Shown piece by piece: positions 22,623 to 31,960 of a DNA stretch of 64,000 nucleotides. Origin of the DNA: Erodium maritimum. Lineage: Eukaryota; Streptophyta; Magnoliopsida; Geraniales; Geraniaceae. The notes under the pieces were generated by a model that had not been told where the DNA came from, searched no databases, and was given only the letters and a program-made list of their open reading frames with translations. Location: positions 58,518,012-58,582,011 of the forward strand of contig OY997590.1 of the NCBI GenBank assembly GCA_963921825.1. The letters run 5' to 3'. Within the stretch, counting starts at the first letter, position 1, and every line of letters starts with the position of its first letter. The position numbers and the translations under genes were made by a program.

Positions 22623-24299
22623 ATCTCCCACTTGCCCCAGTTCCAATCTAAACTCCAATCTATTCCTATTGACCTTACATGCCTTTCTTGATTAGGTAAC
22701 GAAAGAGTCTTGGTCAAAGGGTCGGCTATGTTATCATCCGTTGCAATATAGATGATCTTCACATCTCCTCGGTTTAGTATTTCTCTGATGAGGTGATACC
22801 ATCGCAGTACATGTTTGGATTTTTTATGCGATCTGGGCTCTTTAGCTTGAGCAATGCCCCCAGTGTTGTCGCAAAATAGTTTCACCGAGATGGATGGGTT
22901 TTTTATTATACCTAACCCTTTCATGAAATCCTAAATCCTAATAGCCTTTTAGCTGCCCATGTAGCACCCATGTACTCGGCCGTTGTCGTAGAATCGGCGA
23001 CGGTTTCATGCTTCACGCTCTTCTAGCTGAAATCACCACCATTCTGCGTAAACATATGTCCTAACTAAGTAGTCATCTGGATCTGTTTGGAAAACTAGTT
23101 GTCTACTTATCCTTCGACAACTAGCTCAACATCATCGTCTCTCTGAGGTTAGACTGATGTCTACTGGTACAACTCAAGGCATACGAGACATCCGATCTCG
23201 TACATATCACGGCATATATGATCAATCTTATCGCTGAGGCGTACAAAATTTGCATCATCCTTTTCAGCTCATCAGGTGTCTTAGGATACTGAGTCTTGCT
23301 GAGATGAACGCCATGATGAGTGGCTAAGAGTCCTTTCTTTTAATCGAGCATATATAACATACTTAATGCCTTATTCACATAAGTGCTTTGACTTAAACCC
23401 AATACCCTCTTTTTGTGATCTCTATATATCTTAATCCCTAAGATATAAGCAGCATCGCCTGAATCATTTATTGAGAAACACTTCCTCATCCAAGCTTTAG
23501 TCTCGTGCAAGGTTGGGATGTCGATTCCAATAAGCATCAGAAAGGTAATCTTGCTCTCACTAGCCTTCTTATAAAGGCAAGGGCCATCCTGGTTCTTGAT
23601 GAAGCCAAATCCAATTACTGCTTCATAAAAACAAAGGTTCCAACTCCGAGAAGCTTGTTTCAACCCATAAGTGGATTTCAACAACTTATAAATTTATCAC
23701 TTATTCTTCGAATCGACAAAACCTTCATGTTGAAACATATAAACGTCCTCTGATAAACTTTCGTTTAAATAACCAATTTTGACATCCATTTTCCATATCT
23801 CGTAATCATGATACGCGTCTATGGCAAGAAGAATCCGGATAGATTTGACCATAGCCACTGCGAGAAGGTTTCCTCATAGTCAATCCCTTGGATCTTCTTA
23901 TAACCTTTCGCCACCAGTCGAGATTTATAGGTCTAAGGGTGGTCGTCCATGTCTATCTGCACCTTGAAGATCCATTTGAATCTGATGATCCTCACACCAT
24001 CGGTGGGATCAACCAGTTCCCATACTTGGTTGTCCGACATGGATAGCATTTCCTCCCTCATGGCTCCCAGCAATAACTCGGAATCGGGCCCGTCCACGAC
24101 TTCTTGAAATGTAGCTGGATCATCATGATCCACCACAAGGTCACCGTCACCCCAGACACATTGAAAACATATCTCACAGGTAGACGACTAACCTTTCAGA
24201 TCGCCTTGGATGTTCAAGAATTGCTAAAGGAACTAGTTCCTGCTCTACGACCACTTCAGGATCCTCTACTGGGTAGTCGAGTGGTTCAGAGGCATTTGT
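22623..24299 (-). pseudogene. Angela-related RNase H and RT region (series copy c)
   Basis: Translation shows GIIKNPSISVKLFCDNTGGI (RNase H), SINDSGDAAYILGIKIYRD and LKSTYGLKQASRSWN (RT), and ATFQEVVDGPDSELLLGAMR at the RT N-terminus. It is fossil with many breaks, interrupted by the next LTR at 24300. Confidence 0.83.
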
Positions 24300-25067
24300 T
24301 GTTGGGTCTCAAGGTGGGGTAGGATACGAACCAACTCAAAGCAGAATAACAAATAAAACCAAAAGACCATTAAAACCATGAATCAACTACCAAAGATTAG
24401 AATCACAAAAAAAAATCAATATTTTCATACCAAAACAAGAACACTAGGTAAAGAATGATTTGGCTTGAGTCTTCAAGACCCCTACGTATCCTATTAGGAA
24501 TCAAAGACACGTAATTCTAAGCTTTGAGGACTCAAGAACACAAAACTGGAGGTGGGAGCTTGCCTTGGTCGAAATCTAGAGAGAAGGGGGAGAAAACAAT
24601 TGCTTCCTATTTGTGTCTTGTGTTTGTTATGTTGGAAAAGGATGACTTAAACCAATTAAATATCATAAACATAATAAAAAATAGTCTAGGACATGCATGG
24701 TGTAAATAGGACATGTATTGTGTTAAGTATCGCTAGACAAGATGAGGTTAGGTGGTGAATCACCAAGACCTTAATCCTTGTCTTGCTTACTTAGTACTAA
24801 TTAATCAAGACTTGATTACTTAGTTTTATGGGCCTTGGTTGCATGGGCCTCTCATGGGCCACTTGGAACATGGCCAGTGGTCATTCCCAACGAGGTCCTG
24901 TGACGCGCTCATCGCCTCCAAGCCTTCCATACCAGAAGTGTCCAACATTACTTAGTTCGATATATTACTCCAACACATAACTAATATAAAGCCGCTTTAA
25001 TTTTATTGCTAATGATGATATATACATTTGGACATTTATGATTGAACTACGGGCACTAAGACTAACA
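24300..25067 (-). repeat. Angela-related LTR, partial (series copy d)
   Basis: It starts TGTTGGGTCTCAAGG and ends CTAACA before the polypurine tract. At 767 bp it is much shorter than the 1688-bp family LTR. Confidence 0.82.
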
Positions 25068-25925
25068 ATCTCCCATTTGCCCTAGTTCCAATCTAAACTA
25101 CAATTTATTCCCATTGACTTTACATGTCTAACATGATCTGGCAACTAGAGTGCCTTAGTCAACAGATTGGATATGTTATCATCAGTTGCAATACTAGTGA
25201 TCTTCACTTCACCACAGTTCAGTATTTCTCTGATGAGGTGGATACGCCGCAGTACATGTTTGGATTTATTATGCCATATGTGCATTTAGATTGCGCAATG
25301 GCCCTTAAGTTGTCACAAAACAGATTCATCGGGCTGGATGGGTTTTTAATTACACCTAACCCTATCAGTAATTTCCAAATCCACATAGCCTCCTTACCTG
25401 CCTCTACAGAAACCATGTACTCGACCTCTTTCGTAGATTTGGCGACAATATATTTCTTTACGCTCTCCCAACCAAAAGATCCGCCATTATGCGTAAACAC
25501 TTATCTTGATGGACTTTTAAAGTCATTTGGATTTGTCTGGAAAACTAGCATCTACTTATCCTTCGACGACTAGTTCAGCATCATCTTTCCCCAAAGATTA
25601 GATTGATGTCTGCTGGTACAATACAAGGCATAAAGACGTCCAGTCTTATATATGTCATGGCATATTTGATCGATCCTACCCCCCCCCCCCCTTAGGGACA
25701 TGGGATTCGCATAATTTTTTTCAGCTCATCAGGTGTTTTAAGACACTAAGTCTCTCTGAGATGAATGTCATGATGAGTGGCTAAGAATCTTCTCTTTGAA
25801 TCGAGCATTGAGAACCCACTCAATGCCTTGTACACATAGGTGCTCTAACTTAAACCTAAGACCCTCTTGGTGCGATCTCTATATATCTTAATCCCTAAGA
25901 TATAAGGAGCATCGCCTAATTCCTA
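25068..25925 (-). pseudogene. Angela-related RNase H and RT end (series copy d)
   Basis: Translation shows EEVEYMVSVEAGKEAMWIWK and GVIKNPSSPMNLFCDN, the Angela RNase H, and beyond it the RT end. Homology stops at about 25925 against a Harbinger ORF1 relic. Fossil. Confidence 0.82.
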
Positions 25926-26215
25926 CATTGGGCTCCATGCAGGAGGTGTCCATCTCCTAGAGTTAGCGGAACTCTCAAACAAGTGACTGCAAAGCCCCGA
26001 GTTGCGCCCGGTTGTGCCGAAGCAATTCCCGACAAGGCACCCAATAAGACTTATCTCGCACGAGGACCCACCAATGCTTCCATACAAACTCCTCATCGTA
26101 CTTCTCGGCGTACTCCTTTGCATCCTCCATGATCTATTCATCGGATCCACCGGATTGGTAGATGTGCTTGAATTTTGACCAGCACCCTTAGAACATCTTC
26201 ACTTTCTGGTTCATG
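25926..26215 (-). pseudogene. PIF/Harbinger ORF1-like (SANT/Myb-type) relic
   Basis: The minus-strand reading contains CWSKFKHIYQSGGSDE, then IMEDAKEYAEKYDEEFVWKH and WWVLVRDKSYW. This resembles the trihelix/NAM-associated DNA-binding ORF1 that accompanies plant Harbinger transposases, where ORF1 and the nuclease are both needed for excision. Two in-frame stops lie in or near the block (one after KMF, one after SDE) and another follows. No ORF1 is visible inside the three Harbinger elements at 40-64 kb. The family assignment is from the WSKF...W...DKPYW pattern and is tentative. Confidence 0.5.
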
Positions 26216-26630
26216 ACGCTCTAATGCTGCTTGTAGTTTTTTGTTGATCGCTCTGTCGTCGGTGTTCGGTCGGTTGGTGTCTTCTTAAGGGGGGGGGGGG
26301 GGACATGGATGTGTATGACCTGGGATGAACAGTGTATTCCCAATACGTGCAGCACACGATAACTAGACCTCGAGTTGGATGCTCAAATGGTTGAGCCAAC
26401 GAACGCCACTCTGGAATGTTGAAGCTGAACCTGAATAAGCGTTGGAACAGTTGTACATGGGGGAGGTCGGAACCGTCTCTTCACCGGTGAGGGCACGTAC
26501 TTATCCTACTGGCCCCAAAATTGTTCCTCCGTTTCACATGAATAGTGCTGCGAATCGTTGACGTAGTCCTAGTTGCACCTGAATCCCGGTGGATACTTGT
26601 TGTGGTTTTCGTCGGCCATGGATGCAGGTT
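26216..26630. other. No gene recognised; poly(G) run
   Basis: A run of 14 G lies at 26289-26302. Short overlapping frames have no recognisable content. Confidence 0.5.
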
Positions 26631-26884
26631 GAGAAACGGTTATGGTGCACCGCCATATTCTGCATCGACAAATTCTAGACAGATTCTACAGCGTTATGAC
26701 GCTAGAGATTCTATGAGGTCGACAGAGAATCGTCCAGCTGAAACTCCGAAAGGGGTGAGAAACGGTTAAGGTGCTCTGGCAGATTCTGGAGCAACAAAAC
26801 AACGAACAGATTCTGCAGCGTTTTGACATCGAAGATTCCTCGAGGTCGACGAAGAAAGGTCCAGGTAGAACGTCGGAGGAGGTG
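26631..26884. repeat. Tandem duplication, units 126 and 128 bp
   Basis: Two units start GAGAAACGGTTA at 26631 and 26757, share CAGATTCT and GAGGTCGACGA or GAGGTCGACAG blocks, and end AGGGGTG or GGAGGTG. Identity is roughly 75 percent by eye. Both units stay largely open in the plus frame, but the translation (RQILQRYDARDSMRSTENR and similar) matches nothing I know. Confidence 0.75.
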
Positions 26885-27954
26885 TTAGGTTACCGTCGAT
26901 TCAGGTTGAACGAAACAGACGTTGGAGAGAGTTGTAGAAGAATCGTGTTTTGGTGAAGGAGATTCGTGTTCGTTATTCAAAGCCGAAATCAGTTTTCGGC
27001 TTTAATGACATCCACCTTTTCGGCGCCACGTGTGTCAAAACGTTTCGACAGTCAACGATTCAATGAGCCCGAATCCGTTAAATGGACCGAATGTCATGGT
27101 ATACAGAATCCTCAACGTCGAAATCATGGCCCGTATATTCGACTGCTCACCGGAGATTCGACACCCGTTCTCGATAAAAGGACAGATTCGACGACGGGAA
27201 GCGATTCAACTTCGACGCCAGTATGGGTATTCTGATAAACAACATGTCAAAATGTATACTTGGGAACCCTTGTTCGGGTTATCTGGTTGTGATTTCTGGC
27301 AAACCTATGTTGCAACCTTCATCGTCTTCTCAGACAATTGGTATCATGATCGATCTATTAAAATCAACTCATTCGCTATGTGGATATGTGTTCCTGCTTC
27401 ATCATGAGCCACTACCAATTCTGGTTCAAATCAATTTCAGTTTGTTTAGTGGTTAAGGACTTTCTAATTGTTTAGTCCACCTGATTTGTGTTCTCATGAA
27501 CATCTTTCACTACCTCCTTTTGCTTCGTTTTAGTTATGTTTTCATATTTCTTAATGATTTTATAGAGAAGACGGTCCATTACATAACTGAAGATGTCAAC
27601 AATATTGGGTCAAATGAATTGGTCCAATCTCCTCATATAATGTTCTTTGAAACATTGCTACGGCACCTACAATATATCATAGCAATAAGTGTCCTTTCAC
27701 ATGAAACCACAAAATTCACCTACCGTGCAGGCCATGGAAGGTTTGTGATTTATTATCTGGTGGGTCAATCATTTATGACATCATAATTATCGGTAGGGCC
27801 TGCTACTTCTTTCATCGATTACCATAGATTATTTTTGTCATAAAAATTACATCACCCATAGACCAACTAATAAAAATAGATTTAGTCCTTTTTTTATTCT
27901 AATAAAATGAATAGCTTACAATACTATTGCTTAAAATTATTAATTTTAATAAAA
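26885..27954. other. Unassigned, AT-rich towards the end
   Basis: Several plus-strand frames of 77-125 codons exist (27030-27407 is the longest). None shows a domain I recognise, though serine-rich sequence near 27240-27390 could be a decayed gag-like or host sequence. Confidence 0.4.
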
Positions 27955-28560
27955 ATCCTCGGCCTGTCTAGAGCAAATTCTCTCTGCTGGGGTTCTAAAA
28001 CCCATTGCATAGGCACCGTGTCATCGTCTCTCTCGATCAAGGTCCGGTTCTTCTATGTCGTAATGGTGTCGCTCTACCCCCAATCCTCTCTCTATTCCTC
28101 CTCCTGCATCCACCACATCGGTTTCGTCGAAATCACCGTCCCAATCTCGATCATCGCCCCATTGTCCCGTTCCCCTTCGTAGGTCCTCAAGTGAAGCCAT
28201 CAGGACCGTCGCCCCCTGCTCAGCACCTGCCGCCTCTGAAGATGGCGTCGGTATCTCCGCCCCCTTGGCCTCCTCCGAGACCTCCTCCTCGGATTTTGAT
28301 CGATTGGTTCTTGTTTATTTTCTTTGTTCTGTTCTTTTTTGTAAGGTTAACGATCAATAAGCGACGATTCAGGGCTTTTCCCCAATGAGTCAATTGGAAG
28401 GCATCCCTAAGAATAGATTGTCCTTCCTTCACCACTAATGAACACAGGTTCGGTTTTACATCAGAAGGAAAGTGTCCCCCTCGGACGACCCAACAGTATA
28501 CAAGCCCTGCCTTGAACATTGTTATTCAGTACCCTTTAATTTTTGTTTGCCCTAGTGGTC
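27955..28560 (+). repeat. Repeated module with proline-rich/hydrophobic mini-ORF, copy 1
   Basis: This stretch matches 39240-39680 within a non-LTR insertion. The best block encodes SPPPWPPPRPPPRILIDWF then a run of about 14 hydrophobic residues (LFIFFVLFFFVRL); the other copy encodes YPPPWPPLMYPPRSLIVWF and a similar hydrophobic run. Upstream is CT-rich and leader-like. The open frame is 28005-28388 (127 codons). It is likely part of a non-LTR element family; no target duplication was found for this copy. Confidence 0.55.
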
Positions 28561-29874
28561 TTTCAAAAGACCGTTATAGACGTTCTATTGTTAACTGAAT
28601 ATCAAACAATTATGCTCTAGCTTTATTCTTCGTAGTCAGTAACTTACTCTTAATACACTCGTTTGTAATTGAAAGCTAAATAAATGTAATTACTCCTTTC
28701 TACTCAAAATAAATTTGCTTAAAATGGTCGCCCAAACAAAACGACTTGGACGTAATATTTAATCATATATAATTCAAAAGAATCAATCTATAGGTACAGG
28801 ACAACCCAAAACTTTCTTTGGTTTTGATAAAAAAATAAAATAGAAGAAATGAATTGAGTGAGCATGTGATGATCAGCTAACAAAATACGCATTTAAGGAC
28901 AGAAAGCCATGTGGGTGGAGGGTATAGGTACCTGAAAGAGCCCTAAGCACGTGGTAAGTGGACCTAACCTCAGTGCCCTCCATTCAACAAGGATCCTTGC
29001 TTAGGGCATTCCACATTTTCTTTTTCTTTTTCTTTTTTATATTTTGGTCAGCTGTCATATCATGATTAGTCCCATAGTGTCTAATAAAGGACAATGTTAG
29101 GTCATTGTTATTCCCAAATTGGAGAGAGCGCGACCTAAAAATTGTGTTCCAAGTTTCCATTATAATTGTGTCTCAACCACTGGGCAGATGGTCCATTATG
29201 TGTCATATTGGGTTCCTTGTATTGGCCATCACTAATTCAACGGATCAACTTGTTTTTCTTTAATAGCTTTCATAAACATCGCGATTATTGTTGTCTTATG
29301 AGACAGGTTGGTTGATCCAAACAAATATCGTTTGATGAAAAATCTGGTATTCGAATCTTTAAAAGAATAAAAATGAACTTAGATTTTTAATTATTCAAGT
29401 CATATTGATCGCTTGCTAAGATATTAGGGTGAATTCAAAAGACTTGATGCTGCCAATCAGCAAAAACTAAAGTCCTGGCATCATCACCGAGCCAAAAAAA
29501 CTACCAAAGAGGATGAAACATGCGAAATATAATTTGAACATAAAAATTCTTTAGTTTCATCTAAATAATTGACCAAAGTGTGTGCCCAAGGTGTTCTTAT
29601 ATCATATCTTACAAAGATCTGAAAAGGCCAACCAATCTAAAGAGGGGAGCAGATACCCCACATATGTCAAGCAGTACCAACAAAAATAGTACAACTCACA
29701 TACAAATAGGTATATAATGGTTTCTAAAATTAGATATCTATGTTAAGTGGAATCCACAACGACTGAACTATTTTAAAGTTACAAATCATAATCATCACTA
29801 GAATAATTATAAAAGAACATTTCCAAACAACATCCATGAATTAAGAAAAACTTATTCTACCGAACAATATTTAT
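28561..29874. other. AT-rich, no gene seen
   Basis: No open frame with recognisable content. A TTTTC-rich run lies near 29017-29033. It ends at the left edge of the Ale-like copia element. Confidence 0.55.
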
Positions 29875-29885
29875 GATAGAATTAA

Positions 29886-29901
29886 AAAGGATTTTTTGTT
29901 T
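29886..29901. repeat. 16-bp target duplication, left copy
   Basis: AAAGGATTTTTTGTTT here and at 31233-31248, identical. Long variable duplications are typical of LINE-type integration. Confidence 0.93.
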
Positions 29902-31232
29902 TTTGAAACGGGAAAGAAGTAGTATTATAATATCATCGTGCTTACAATGTGGGACCTAACAGTACCGGACACCAGCTGTTGTCCCGATTGGCCGTGGCCC
30001 ATCAGGTGCACATGGTTCCATATAAATAGTCTGCTTTGTTTCGCAGATCCAACCTCAAGAGTTCCTCGATCCACTGTTTCAAAAAAACCCAAACTAATGA
30101 AATAGAAACTACCTAGCCAAATTCTTATTCGTCCTACCACAATCAAACTGAAAAGAGAGGAAGCCTTTGGTGTGGATTCCCCGAGACTTCTCGGCTTTAG
30201 ACGTCCCGGGTCTGTGGGTATAGGTCCCTGGAGGTCCTTCCCACCCCCGCTCTGGGGGATCATTCCTCCCCCGGGGGGTTGCAGTCCCCCGGGCTAAATT
30301 CTCGTTCCTGTACTTGGCAATGGAGGTTGGCAGCGTTTTGGACGCAGGTTTGGGACCGTCTTGATCACCCTGGGTCTTGGTCCAACGGCTGTGGTGAATC
30401 GCATGATCCCCCGTCGAGCCAAAGTGCAGTTCATCAGATCACCCAGCCGTGGGTCAGGCCTCTTCCACTTGGCCCCGATCTTCAAACGAGACTGAGGGCT
30501 TGGGATATCCTTGTCTTGTCGTTTAGCTATTATCGGAGCCGGATGCAACACCCTCACGGTAGTACTCCGATGCTCCTGGTGTGCCCGGCTCCTGTTGGTC
30601 ACGATCCTCCTAGGGTTGGCGGAACCCGGGTAGTGGGGAGCCCTACCCGACTGTATCCTGATCCCTGGTTGATAAGCCGAAGACCAGGAAAAGTAGTGCA
30701 CCAGATCCCAATGGTAGGCCGGATTCACGTTGCACTCCGGTGGGGGAACAGGTTAGGCCCTGAAAAGGAGTCCCTGTCGTCGGACTGGTTGATCCCAGTC
30801 CGGGAGAGGGCGTTGATTGCCAGGGTTGGCTGCAGAGGGTCGGGCGGACTCCGGTGTGGGACGGTGCCAGGGAGCCTGGTGCAACCACCTCGGGTCGTGG
30901 TGCACATCGTGCATGGACCAACCCCGATTATGCAGCACCAAAAAGGGATTGGCTTGATCGGTCATTGGGGGCGCGGCAGACCAGACTCAAAGAGGCGATC
31001 AGGAGGGAGGTGGGTCGCCGGCCATGGAGTCCGGGTGGGATATCCATTACGATGGCAGCGTTGAAACGGGAACACCATAGTGATGAAGGAGTGGGGAGCA
31101 AAGGCGGGGAGACAAGGAAGAACCAGGTGGGTGAGGGACGGAGGAGGGCAGCGAGCAGGCGGCGGCGGCGGTTGGAACCCTAGCAGGGTTAGGAGAAGAA
31201 CCTCAGCGAGGTTAGGTTTAAAACTACTATTT
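29902..31232 (-). mobile_element. Non-LTR (LINE/SINE-like) insertion, 1331 bp, GC-rich
   Basis: It is bounded by a perfect 16-bp target duplication and, on the minus strand, ends in an A-rich tail (GTTTCAAAA running into the duplication). The minus-strand start is CCCTAGC-type leader sequence (AACCCTGCTAGGGTTCC). The body is GC-rich. Open frames exist on both strands (30279-31064 plus, 261 codons; 30294-30728 minus, 144 codons), but neither has a motif I know, no RT is present, and mutually overlapping frames point to composition rather than coding. It is probably a non-autonomous element or the 5'-leader part of a larger LINE. Confidence 0.8.
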
Positions 31233-31248
31233 AAAGGATTTTTTGTTT
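31233..31248. repeat. 16-bp target duplication, right copy
   Basis: AAAGGATTTTTTGTTT, identical to 29886-29901. Confidence 0.93.
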
Positions 31249-31350
31249 ATTGATATTCGCAGGAGATATATATAATTGAAGATATCACAAAATAAGTCAA
31301 ATCTATATCAAATAATCTATCCAAGAGTTTGAATATATTTATATATAACA

Positions 31351-31365
31351 CACCTCTATAGTCTG
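31351..31365 (-). promoter_or_regulatory. Ale-like polypurine tract region
   Basis: On the minus strand the bases before the LTR start TGTTATAT read ACTATAGAGGTG, the position and purine bias of a short polypurine tract. It is weaker than the Angela tract. Confidence 0.5.
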
Positions 31366-31379
31366 AGCTCGAGGCTCCC

Positions 31380-31954
31380 GGACGTTTAGACTGGAATAGA
31401 AGTCATGAAACAATAGACGCGACAGGCCTTGGTGAACACGTCAGCAATTTGGGAGCGGGAAGGGACGTGAAGAACGCGAACAAGGCCTTTGGAAACCTTC
31501 TCTCGGACAAAGTGTATATCCAACGCGATGTGTTTGGTGCGCTTATGATGGATCGGGTTGTCAGAGAGGTAGATGGCACTAACATTGTCACAGTACACCA
31601 GAGTGGCCAGAGAAATGGGACAATGGAGCTCAAGAAGGAGATTGCGAAGCCAGTATACCTCCGACACAACATTGGCAACGCCATGGTATTCGACCTCAGT
31701 ACTTGAGCGGGAAATAGTAGGCTGGCATTTAGAGGACCAAGATATCAGGTTGTCACCCAAGAGTACAGAATAGCTGGAGGTCGAGTGACGCGTGTTAGGA
31801 CAATCACCCCAATCAGCATCCGTGTAACATACAAGGCTGGAATCGGAAGAAGAGCTGAGGTGAAGACCAAGATGTCAAGTACCTTGGAGATAACGTATGA
31901 TCCTCTTGAGAGCTCTCATGTGACTGACACGCAGATCGTGCATATGAAGGCACA
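31380..31954 (-). pseudogene. Ale-like copia RNase H
   Basis: The translation includes MGDNLISWSSKCQPTISRSS, TEVEYHGVANVVSEVYWLRN, LVYCDNVSAIYLS and TKHIALDIHFVREKV, the copia RNase H with its acidic residues in EVEY and CDN, ending near ADVFTKA. Upstream, another part reads CYTDADWGDC. It is the C-terminal end of the fossil polyprotein; a non-LTR insertion separates it from the RT. Confidence 0.9.
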
Positions 31955-31960
31955 TATGTT

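Larger units (their letters stand above)
17581..25925 (-). mobile_element. Series of partial Angela-related copies, all minus strand
   Basis: Four LTR stretches (17581-18400, 18401-20049, 21065-22622, 24300-25067) alternate with three internal stretches (20050-21064, 22623-24299, 25068-25925) that carry RNase H and RT regions. The LTRs are much more diverged from Angela-1 than Angela-2 is, so the series is older. Insertion of one copy into another, followed by loss, fits the layout. All copies are partial and carry many breaks; no target duplications could be matched. Confidence 0.85.
29875..31350 (-). repeat. Ale-like 3' LTR, split by a non-LTR insertion
   Basis: LTR sequence is 29875-29901 and 31249-31350. 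It starts TGATAGAATT, like the other LTR at 38201, and ends ATATAACA. The shared block AATAATCTATCCAAGAGTTT occurs in both LTRs. Confidence 0.85.

Noticed and set aside
25926-26215. Possible host trihelix or NAM transcription factor
   Set aside because: Short, with in-frame stops, no intron/exon continuation, and embedded in transposon remains; a Harbinger ORF1 relic is likelier, though not proven.
30279-31064. 261-codon plus-strand open frame, the second-longest uninterrupted frame in its region
   Set aside because: It runs against the direction of the non-LTR element that contains it, overlaps open frames on the other strand, is Pro/Arg/Gly/Trp-rich as GC-rich non-coding DNA tends to be, and has no motif. 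I do not call it a gene.
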